Both the position numbers and the translations under genes were made by a program. The notes beneath the pieces were generated by a model, which worked only from the letters and a program-made list of their open reading frames with translations, did not search any database and was not told the origin of the DNA. Of a stretch of DNA of 13,959 bases, positions 6,730 to 13,574 are shown one piece after another (position 1 is the stretch's first letter; each line of letters opens with the position of its first letter). This DNA comes from SZUA-442 sp963759175 (GTDB taxonomy: Bacteria; Actinomycetota; Acidimicrobiia; Spongiisociales; UBA5794): the NCBI GenBank assembly GCA_963759175.1, contig CAVWXP010000018.1:1-13959 (forward strand), written 5' to 3'.

Positions 6730-7081
6730 GCTCCCTTGAAGAACGGACCGAAGATCGCGCCGCGTCAGTCCCCCTTTCAAGGGGGACGGGCGAACGCAGT
6801 GAGCCAGGGGGATTGCCGGCCGTGATCAGCCCGGACCTTCGAATGTCTGCCGATCCCCCTGCATCGTCGCTGCGCTCCCGGGATCGGTGGTGGTCTGGGT
6901 AGTCCGGGGTGCCGCTGCGGCAAGCAATCCCCCTGCATCGTCGCTGCGCTCCCGGGATCGGTGGTGGTCTGGGTAGTCCGGTGTGCCGCTGCGGCAAGCA
7001 ATCCCCCTGCATCGTCGCTGCGCTCCTCTGCCGTCCCCCTTGAAAGGGGGACTGAGAACTGGCTCCCCTTGAAAGGGGGAC
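6730..7081. repeat. Module 2 of the array, with an extra 74-bp tandem repeat
   Basis: This is the second copy of the 319-bp module. It is longer because a 74-bp unit (ATCCCCCTGCATCG ... GCGGCAAGCA) is present twice, starting at 6853 and 6927, and begins again at 7001. Confidence 0.8.
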
Positions 7082-7123
7082 CGAAGAACTGGCTCCCTTG
7101 AAAGGGGGACCGATGCCGTGCGA

Positions 7124-8038
7124 TCAGTGGAGGTGGGCGGCGTCGATCAGGGTGGCTTGGCGGCGGCGGGAGGCTTGGTCGGCGAGGATGAGGCCGATGA
7201 AGACGAGGACGAAGCCAACGACGATGCCGAACTGGAGCTGCTCGTCGAGGAGCAGGATGCCGCCGAGCAGGGTGATGAACGGCACGAGGTATCCACTCAA
7301 CGAGACATCCGTCGCCGACACGTGCTGGAGGAGCCAGTAGTAGATCATGAACGGCATGAACGTGGCGAATCCGGCCATGCCGACGATCAGCATCCACCCG
7401 TTGCCAGACACATCGGTGGGAGCGCCTTCGATGGCGAACATCGCCACGAGGAGCCAGATGGCGGAGAAGGCGAACTGCAGACCCGTCATCGTGGTGGCGT
7501 CGTAGGTGCCGGCATGCCGCTTGCCGAACGAAGCTGCGAATCCGATCGACGCGACACCCGTGAGACCGAGGGCCACCGCAACCACGGGCCGACCACCCTC
7601 ACTCAGACCGCTGTCGCCCGACAGCAACAGGAACGCAACACCAGAGAGGGCAACGAGAAGGCCCACCATCTTCGGGAGGGTCAGCGGTTCATCCGGCAGC
7701 ATGTAGTTGGCGTACACCGCGGTGGACAGCGGAATGAGGGCTGCCAGAAGACCCACGAATCCGGCCGATGCCTCGTCGTAGGCGAAGGTGAACACGACGT
7801 ACGGGATGGTGAGGTTGAACACGGCCTGGAGCAACCCGTAGCCGACCACCCGCTTCGTCGGCAGGGCGGGCTGGCGAACCAACAGTACGGCGCCGACCAG
7901 CAGCGAAGCGATCAGCACCCTGATCGCCACCATGGTCCACGGACCCACGTCCTCGCCGTAGGCGAAGCGGGTCATGATGCCGCCCGACGACCAACCAGCC
8001 GAGGCAGCAACGAGGGCGATCCAATGAATCGGGCGCAT
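7124..8038 (-). CDS. EamA-family (DMT superfamily) membrane transporter, copy A
   Basis: This 304-residue inner-membrane protein has the two-fold EamA repeat and about ten hydrophobic helices. The first repeat starts at WIALVAASAGWSSGGIMTRF; a second EamA half begins near residue 160 (VALGLTGVASIGFAASFGKR), and a typical end-of-repeat segment is LVPFITLLGGILLLDEQL (about 260-277). Members export or exchange amino acids, nucleosides or other small metabolites; the substrate cannot be read from sequence. The ATG at 8038 has no strong ribosome-binding site. It is 44 bp behind the dinB stop on the same strand, so the two are probably one transcript. Its stop lies 13 bp from the REP-like array. 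The frame is open far upstream through dinB, but that is out of frame with dinB and meaningless. Confidence 0.9.
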   Translation of the reverse strand: MRPIHWIALVAASAGWSSGGIMTRFAYGEDVGPWTMVAIRVLIASLLVGAVLLVRQPALPTKRVVGYGLLQAVFNLTIPYVVFTFAYDEASAGFVGLLAALIPLSTAVYANYMLPDEPLTLPKMVGLLVALSGVAFLLLSGDSGLSEGGRPVVAVALGLTGVASIGFAASFGKRHAGTYDATTMTGLQFAFSAIWLLVAMFAIEGAPTDVSGNGWMLIVGMAGFATFMPFMIYYWLLQHVSATDVSLSGYLVPFITLLGGILLLDEQLQFGIVVGFVLVFIGLILADQASRRRQATLIDAAHLH

Positions 8039-8082
8039 CCCGATGAGGCTACCGCCGGTCACGAATCCATGGCCTCGTGGCG

Positions 8083-9384
8083 CTACTCCTGGGTCACGTC
8101 CTCGTCCCACGTGTAGATGGGGCCGTCGTCCTCGAACTCCGGGATGCGGTCGGAGTCCTTGGCCATGATGTCCGAGAGCCCTTGGGAGAACTCGGTGCGG
8201 GCGGACATGAGGTCGCTGCCGTGGGTGATGGCGGACCGTCCGAACTTGCGGCGGAGTTCGTCGACGGACGAGTCGAGGGCCTGGAACTCGAGCTCCTTGG
8301 GTGATCCACCCGTGGTCGTGACGTCGTCGACACCCATGGCGAGCTGCATCGGTTCCCCGACGGCCAGGCCTGCAGTGGTGATCCCGATGAGCGATGTCTC
8401 GTGCTTCGGGTACTCGTCGACGACCTTCTGGAGGAGCTTGGTGGCGAGGTCGAAGATCGCGCCCGTGGCCGCCGTCGGTGTCTCCATGGTGGCGGATCGG
8501 GTCACGGCCGACAGGTCGCCGAAACGCACCCTGACGGTGACGGTGCGTGCGGTGCGGTCCTTGGCCCGCAGCCGTTCGGCGACGCGGTCGGTGAGCCGTT
8601 GGAGGATCGGGGTCAACTCCTCCATGGTGCGGATCTTGGACCGGATGGCGCTCTGGGCACCCACCGATTTCGCCTTGCGTCGTCGTTCGACGGGCCTCGG
8701 GTCCTGGTTGTTGGCCAGGGCGTAGAGGTGGCCGGCTGCGCCGGGACCGAGGTGGAACCGGAGGGCGTCGGGTGAGCTGTCGGCGATGTCGCCGATGGTC
8801 TCGATGCCGAGCTCGGCGAGCTTGCGCTCCGTGACGGGCCCCACCCCCCACAGGTACGACACGGACAGGGGGTGGAGGAACTCCTTCTCGAGCCCCGGCT
8901 GGACCACGATCAGACCGTCGGGTTTGGCGACCTGGGATGCGATCTTGGACAGGAACTTGCGAGTCGAGGCACCAACGGACACCACCAGACCGGTCGACGA
9001 TCGCACCTGCCGACGGATCTCCTCGGCGATCTCACGGGGCGATCCGAACAGGTGGGTCGAGCCCCGCACGTCGAGGAAGGCCTCGTCGATGGAGATTCCC
9101 TCGACGTCGGGGGTGAACGATTCGAAGATCCCGAACACCGTCTTCGAGTACTCGGTGTACGCCCCGAAGGTCCCGTCGACCTCGATCAGCTGCGGGCACC
9201 GTGACCGGGCATCGACCATCCGCATGCCGCCACGCACGCCGAACGCCTTCGCCTCATACGTGCAGGACAGCACGACGCCCGATCCCACAGCGACCGGTTT
9301 GCCGGCAAGGGACGGGTCCTCGAGCACGGCCACCGCTGCGTAGAAGGCGTCGAGATCCGCATGCAGGATCCCGGGTGTGTCCAT
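8083..9384 (-). CDS. dinB: DNA polymerase IV (Y family), copy A
   Basis: This 433-residue protein is a full-length error-prone translesion polymerase. Catalytic carboxylates are visible: D10 in HADLDAFYAA and D100-E101 in SIDEAFLD. Y15 stands at the steric-gate position that excludes ribonucleotides. The YEAKAFGVRGGM segment (43-54) is the fingers motif; VGASTRKFLSKIASQVAKPDG is the palm/thumb signature, LWGVGPVTERKLAELGI the helix-hairpin-helix, and the little-finger domain runs from about 240 to 350. The C-terminus (GGSPKELEFQALDSSVDELR to TWDEDVTQE) extends beyond the polymerase core, and I see no clear clamp-binding motif in it. The ATG at 9384 starts 10 bp from a palindrome (9395-9412) that may regulate it. 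It is divergent from the SnoaL-like gene. Confidence 0.96.
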   Translation of the reverse strand: MDTPGILHADLDAFYAAVAVLEDPSLAGKPVAVGSGVVLSCTYEAKAFGVRGGMRMVDARSRCPQLIEVDGTFGAYTEYSKTVFGIFESFTPDVEGISIDEAFLDVRGSTHLFGSPREIAEEIRRQVRSSTGLVVSVGASTRKFLSKIASQVAKPDGLIVVQPGLEKEFLHPLSVSYLWGVGPVTERKLAELGIETIGDIADSSPDALRFHLGPGAAGHLYALANNQDPRPVERRRKAKSVGAQSAIRSKIRTMEELTPILQRLTDRVAERLRAKDRTARTVTVRVRFGDLSAVTRSATMETPTAATGAIFDLATKLLQKVVDEYPKHETSLIGITTAGLAVGEPMQLAMGVDDVTTTGGSPKELEFQALDSSVDELRRKFGRSAITHGSDLMSARTEFSQGLSDIMAKDSDRIPEFEDDGPIYTWDEDVTQE

Positions 9385-9394
9385 GGCTCCATGG

Positions 9395-9412
9395 TGTCAC
9401 ACCGCTGTGACA
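9395..9412. promoter_or_regulatory. Palindrome upstream of dinB, copy A
   Basis: TGTCACA CCGC TGTGACA: perfect 7-bp arms with a 4-bp centre, 10 bp before the dinB start. It is not the usual actinobacterial LexA box (CGAAC-N4-GTTCG). Could be an operator for a different damage or metabolic regulator. Confidence 0.5.
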
Positions 9413-9505
9413 GATGCGCACGTCCCATGACCGGGACATCTGGCCCCGATCGGCCGTGCACCGGAAGAGCTGGCGATCTTTCGTCGGGCACCGGGCCAGG
9501 GGCGG

Positions 9506-9534
9506 TTGACGCCCGACCGGGGCGGCGAGACCAT
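9506..9534 (+). promoter_or_regulatory. Promoter of the SnoaL-like gene, copy A
   Basis: TTGACG (9506-9511) and GACCAT (9529-9534) with 17 bp between them, 30 bp before the ATG at 9565. The -10 is weak but the -35 is near consensus. Confidence 0.5.
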
Positions 9535-9564
9535 GGAGGTGCCACGGTTCGGGAGAGGACGTCA

Positions 9565-10170
9565 ATGACCTCCACGACCCAGAGACCCCAGAGGCACACC
9601 GACGAGGAGTTCGACAGGGAGCACCGCAAGGGCAACGGCTTGATCATCACTGTGGTCGTGCTGGCGATCCTCTTGCTCGGTCTCGGGGGTTGGGTGATCT
9701 ACGACGCCAACACCTCCGACACGACCGACGGTGCGACCGATACCGCAGGAACGGCCGTCACCGCCGTCGTCCCTGCGGAGGTGGATGCTGCCATTAACAC
9801 CTACATCGAAGCGTGGGAGAACCCGAGCGGTGATGCGTTCCTGGCAGCCGTGACGGACGACTTCATCATCAACGAGTACATCTACTTCCAGTACGCCGAT
9901 GGCGTGCGGCTCCAGGACATCCAGTCCTATGACGACCGCGAGTACGTCGCGCAGGCGGCGTTCGATCCGTTCTTCCCGTGGATCGTCGAACGGGGCGACA
10001 TGGTGTCGTTGGTCGGTGACGGGCCCTGGTACGTGTCGTTCCCAGAAACATGGCAGGTCGAGTCCAATGTCATGGACGGAATGGCGACCTACATGCTGAT
10101 CGATGTCGACGGCACCGTGTTGGTCAAGAACCACTATTGGGTCGGCATCTCGGAGATGATCGACTTCTAG
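9565..10170 (+). CDS. Membrane-anchored NTF2/SnoaL-like protein, copy A
   Basis: This 201-residue protein has a charged cytoplasmic N-terminus, one transmembrane segment at about 25-46 (LIITVVVLAILLLGLGGWVI), a Thr/Asp/Ala-rich linker, and an outside domain from about 69 to the end. The domain begins AAINTYIEAWENPSGDAFLAAV with D/F/I-rich follow-up, the usual start of SnoaL/NTF2-like cone folds, which bind small ligands or stabilise partners; catalytic residues are not obvious. The ATG at 9565 is preceded by a GGGAGAGGAC stretch. It is divergent from dinB, sharing a 180-bp intergenic region. No function can be assigned beyond the fold-level guess. Confidence 0.75.
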   Translation: MTSTTQRPQRHTDEEFDREHRKGNGLIITVVVLAILLLGLGGWVIYDANTSDTTDGATDTAGTAVTAVVPAEVDAAINTYIEAWENPSGDAFLAAVTDDFIINEYIYFQYADGVRLQDIQSYDDREYVAQAAFDPFFPWIVERGDMVSLVGDGPWYVSFPETWQVESNVMDGMATYMLIDVDGTVLVKNHYWVGISEMIDF

Positions 10171-10201
10171 GCACCGAAGCCTCGAGAGCTCACTCGGCGA
10201 T

Positions 10202-10500
10202 CTAGCCCGTGATGGCGGCGACGATGGTGCGACCGATGGCTCGGTGACCGTCGGGGTTGGGGTGCGGCCATCCTGCCCACTGCTGGGTGGTGACGGCACC
10301 ATCGAGCGGTATCCAGGTGACCTGATCGCCGAGACCGGTGCGCAGCGAGTCGTGGAGCTGGCCGAGAGCCAGGTTCATCTCGTCCTCACACTCGGGCCCG
10401 ACCGGTGACCACAACGGGGCGAATCGGGTGCCGGCCAGCTGGTAGTAGCTCGTCCAGTAGATCCGGGCATTGGTGCGTTCGGTGAGTTGGTCGGCGATGC
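10202..10500 (-). pseudogene. SGNH/GDSL hydrolase 3' fragment, copy A
   Basis: This minus-strand fragment encodes about the last 98 residues of a secreted-type SGNH hydrolase: ATRIADQLTERTNARIYWTS is cut at its start by the duplication joint at 10495-10500, and the rest runs YYQLAGTRFAPLW, then GWPHPNPDGHRAIGRTIVAA. The last segment carries the family's catalytic Asp-x-x-His motif (PDGH). The upstream part of the gene is replaced by the end of the copy-B EamA gene, whose TGA (10508-10510) is in frame with it and blocks any fusion. A TTG at 10414 could start a 70-residue peptide, but it has no value as an enzyme. So this copy is a dead end of the duplication. Confidence 0.8.
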
Positions 10501-10507
10501 CGTGCGA

Positions 10508-11416
10508 TCAGTGGAGGTGGGCGGCGTCGATCAGGGTGGCTGGCGGCGGCGGGAGGCGTGGTCGGCGAGGATGAGGCCGACGAAGACGAGGACGAAGCGA
10601 ACAACGACGCCGAACTGGAGCCGCCTCGTCGAGGAGCAGGACGCCGCCGAGCAGGGTGATGAACGGCACGAGGCATCCACTCAACGAGACATCCGTCGCT
10701 CACGTGCTGGAGGAGCCAGTAGAGATCATGAACGGCATGGACGCGGCGAACCGGCGACGCCGACGATCAGCATCCATCCGTTGTGAGACACGTCGGTGGA
10801 AGCGCTCGATGGCGAAAATCGCCACGAGGAGCTATATGGAGCGAAGGCGAACTGTAGACACGTCATGGTGGTGGCGTCGTAGGCGCCGGCATGCCGCTTG
10901 CCGAACGAAGCTGCGAATCCGATCGACGCGACACCCGTGAGACCGAGGGCCACCGCAACCACGGGCCGACCACCCTCACTCAGACCGCTGTCGCCCGACA
11001 GCAACAGGAACGCAACACCAGAGAGGGCAACGAGAAGGCCCACCATCTTCGGGAGGGTCAGCGGTTCATCCGGCAGCATGTAGTTGGCGTACACCGCGGT
11101 GGACAGCGGGATGAGGGCTGCCAGAAGACCCACGAATCCGGCCGATGCCTCGTCGTAGGCGAAGGTGAACACGACGTACGGGATGGTGAGGTTGAAGACG
11201 GCCTGGAGCAAGCCGTAGCCGACCACTCGCTTCGTCGGCAGGGCGGGCTGGCGAACCAGCAGAACGGCGCCGACCAGGAGCGCAGCGATGAGCACCCTGA
11301 TGGCGACCATCGTCCATGGACCCGACGTCCTCGCCGTAGGCGAAGCGGGTCATGATGCCGCCCGACGCCCAGCCGGCCGAGGCAGCAACGATGGCGAACC
11401 AGTGAATCGAGCGCAT
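10508..11416 (-). pseudogene. EamA-family transporter, copy B, frameshifted
   Basis: This is the second copy of the transporter gene. It starts at the equivalent ATG (11416) and ends at the equivalent TGA (10508). An extra G near 11324 shifts the frame after about 30 codons (GSMDDGRHQ instead of GPWTMVAIR). A middle block, about residues 37-200, is intact in a second frame and starts at an ATG-equivalent MVAIRVLIAA. The C-terminal third (10515-10890) has many single-base deletions and substitutions, among them at the TTGG near 10540, AGTAGTAG near 10710 and CGCCTTCG near 10803. Net length is 6 bp less than copy A. No working transporter can be made as written. Confidence 0.85.
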
Positions 11417-11460
11417 CCCGATGAGGCTACCGCCGGTCACGGATCCATGGCCTCGTGGCG

Positions 11461-12761
11461 CTACTCCTGGGTCACGTCCTCGTCCCACGTGTAGATGGGG
11501 CCGTCGTCCTCGAACTCCGGGATGCGGTCGGAGTCCTTGGCCATGATGTCCGAGAGCCCTTGGGAGAACTCGGTGCGGGCGGACATGAGGTCGCTGCCGT
11601 GGGTGATGGCGGACCGTCCGAACTTGCGGCGGAGTTCGTCGACGGACGAGTCGAGGGCCTGGAAATGGAGCTCCTTGGGTGATCCACCGTTGTGGTGACG
11701 TCGTCGACACCCATGGCGAGCTGCATCGGTTCACCGACGGCCAGGCCCGCGGTGGTGATCCCGATGAGCGATGTCTCGTGCTTCGGGTACTTGTTGACGA
11801 CCTTCTGGAGGAGCTTGGTGGCGAGGTCGAAGATCGCGCCCGTGGCCGCCGTCGGCGTCTCCATGGTGGCGGACCGTGTCACGGCCGACAGGTCACCGAA
11901 ACGCACCCTGACGGTGACGGTGCGTGCGGTGCGGTCCTTGGCCCGCAGCCGTTCGGCGACGCGGTCGGTGAGCCGTTGGAGGATCGGGGTCAACTCCTCG
12001 ATGGTGCGGATCTTGGACCGGATGGCGCTCTGGGCACCCACCGATTTCGCCTTGCGTCGTCGTTCGACCGGCCTCGGGTCCTGGTTGTTGGCCAGGGCGT
12101 AGAGGTGGCCGGCAGCGCCGGGACCGAGGTGGAACCGGAGGGCGTCGGGTGAGCTGTCGGCGATGTCGCCGATGGTTTCGATGCCGAGTTCGGCGAGCTT
12201 GCGCTCCGTGACGGGGCCCACGCCCCACAGGTACGACACGGACAGGGGATGTAGGAACTCCTTCTCGAGCCCCGGCTGGACCACGATCAGACCGTCGGGT
12301 TTGGCGACCTGGGATGCGATCTTGGACAGGAACTTGCGAGTCGAGGCACCAACGGACACCACCAGACCGGTCGACGATCGCACCTGCCGACGGATCTCCT
12401 CGGCGATCTCACGGGGCGATCCGAACAGGTGGGTCGAGCCCCGCACGTCGAGGAAGGCCTCGTCGATGGAGATTCCCTCGACGTCGGGGGTGAACGATTC
12501 GAAGATCCCGAACACCGTCTTCGAGTACTCGGTGTACGCCCCGAAGGTCCCGTCGACCTCGATCAGCTGCGGGCACCGTGACCTGGCATCGACCATCCGC
12601 ATGCCGCCACGCACGCCGAACGCCTTCGCCTCGTACGTACAGGACAGCACGACGCCTGATCCCACAGCGACCGGTTTGCCGGCAAGGGACGGGTCCTCGA
12701 GCACGGCCACCGCTGCGTAGAAGGCGTCGAGATCCGCATGCAGGATCCCGGGTGTGTCCAT
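11461..12761 (-). pseudogene. dinB: dinB copy B, C-terminal frameshift
   Basis: The polymerase core is almost identical to copy A and keeps D10, D100-E101 and Y15. Changes include I for M in RTMEELTP and NKYP for DEYP. Around 11687-11695 the sequence ACCGTTGTGG replaces ACCCGTGGTCG, one base shorter. After VDDVTTT the frame shifts and the protein ends at 11472 with an Arg/Ser/Thr-rich tail, 429 residues in all, instead of the native C-terminus. As the catalytic core and little finger are complete, a partly active polymerase is possible if the frameshift is real. Confidence 0.85.
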
Positions 12762-12771
12762 TGCTCCATGG

Positions 12772-12789
12772 TGTCACACCGCTGTGACA
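12772..12789. promoter_or_regulatory. Palindrome upstream of dinB, copy B
   Basis: Same sequence as 9395-9412, unchanged after the duplication: TGTCACA CCGC TGTGACA, 10 bp before the copy-B dinB start. Confidence 0.5.
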
Positions 12790-12882
12790 GATGCGCACGT
12801 CCCATGACCGGGACATCTGGCCCCGATCGGCCGTGCACCGGAAGAGCTGGCGATCTTTCGTCGGGCACCGGGCCAGGGGCGG

Positions 12883-12911
12883 TTGACGCCCGACCGGGGC
12901 GGCGAGACCAT
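12883..12911 (+). promoter_or_regulatory. Promoter of the SnoaL-like gene, copy B
   Basis: Same TTGACG-N17-GACCAT as in copy A, unchanged. Confidence 0.45.
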
Positions 12912-12941
12912 GGAGGTGCCACGGTTCGGGAGAGGACGTCA

Positions 12942-13543
12942 ATGACCTCCACGACCCAGAGACCCCAGAGGCACACCGACGAGGAGTTCGACAGGGAGCA
13001 CCGCAAGGGCAACGGCTTGATCATCACTGTGGTCGTGCTGGCGATCCTCTTCTCGGTCTCGGGGGTTGGGTGATCTACGACGCCAACACCTCCGACACGA
13101 CCGACGGTGCGACCGATACCGCAGGAACGGCCGTCACCGCCGTCGTCCCTGCGGAGGTGGATGCTGCCATACACCTTCATCGAAGCGTGGGAGAACCCGA
13201 GCGGTGATGCGTTCCTGGCAGCCGTGACGGACGACTTCATCATCAATGAGTACATCTACTTCCAGTACCCCGATGGGGTGCGGCTCCAGGACATCCAGTC
13301 CTATGACGACCGGAGTACGTCGCGCAGGCGGCGTTCGATCCGTTCTTCCCGTGGATCGTCGAACGGGGCGACATGGTGTCGTTGGTCGGTGACGGGCCCT
13401 GGTACGTGTCGTTCCCAGAAACATGGCAGGTCGAGTCCAATGTCATGGACGGAATGGCGACCTACATGCTGATCGATGTCGACGGCACCGTGTTGGTCAA
13501 GAACCACTATTGGGTCGGCATCTCGGAGATGATCGACTTCTAG
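12942..13543 (+). pseudogene. SnoaL-like membrane protein, copy B, frameshifted
   Basis: Copy of the gene at 9565-10170, 4 bp shorter. Three lesions are visible: one G lost in the transmembrane coding region near 13050 (CTCTTCTCGG for CTCTTGCTCGG), two bases lost near 13169-13178 (CCATACACCTTCATC for CCATTAACACCTACATC), and one base lost near 13311 (CGACCGGAGTAC for CGACCGCGAGTAC). The first breaks the protein inside its membrane segment with a TGA soon after. The start region and promoter are unchanged. Confidence 0.85.
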
Positions 13544-13574
13544 GCACCGAAGCCTCGAGAGCTCACTCGGCGAT

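Larger units (their letters stand above)
6381..7110. repeat. REP-like palindromic repeat array next to DUF559
   Basis: This 730-bp stretch has no gene. It holds two families. R1 is the palindrome GTCCCCCTTTCAAGGGGGAC (centre TC or GA), with five perfect copies at 6381, 6449, 6642, 6768 and 7033 and six looser copies of the form GCTCCCTTGAAAGGGGGAC at 6411, 6671, 6701, 6730, 7062 and 7092. They are joined by the spacer CGAAGAACTG or TGAGAACTG. R2 is ATCCCCCTGCATCGTCGCT, five copies at 6534, 6610, 6853, 6927 and 7001, with inverted half copies (CAGGGGGAT) at 6486 and 6805. It is not a CRISPR: repeat and spacer sizes vary and spacers are themselves repeated. Confidence 0.9.
7111..10494. repeat. 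Tandem duplication, copy A (3384 bp)
   Basis: This segment recurs in the same orientation at 10495-13866. It holds EamA transporter, dinB, SnoaL-like gene and the 3' part of an SGNH hydrolase gene. The left edge is CGATGC at 7111-7116, immediately after the last R1 palindrome. The same six bases stand at the right edge of copy B (13867-13872) and at the joint (10495-10500). No transposase or terminal inverted repeats are seen. Confidence 0.95.

Noticed and set aside
6358..6780. N-terminal extension of the DUF559 frame through the palindromes
   Set aside because: The extra residues are translated repeat (SQFFGPPCKG-type blocks repeated); conserved DUF559 sequence starts at the ATG at 6357.
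6381..7110. CRISPR array
   Set aside because: The units vary in size, the intervals are themselves repeated, repeats are near-perfect palindromes, and no cas gene is present.
7118..8116. 332-residue Glu/Gly/His-rich forward frame opposite EamA and its copy-B counterpart
   Set aside because: Antisense shadow of the transporter gene with low-complexity composition and no domain.
8039..8851. Upstream extension of the EamA frame across dinB (575 residues in total)
   Set aside because: The added part is an Arg/His/Pro-rich out-of-frame reading of dinB; the EamA homology begins at the ATG at 8038.
10171..10201. Terminator between the SnoaL-like gene and the SGNH fragment
   Set aside because: Only short, weak pairings (GAGCTC region) are visible in the 31-bp gap.
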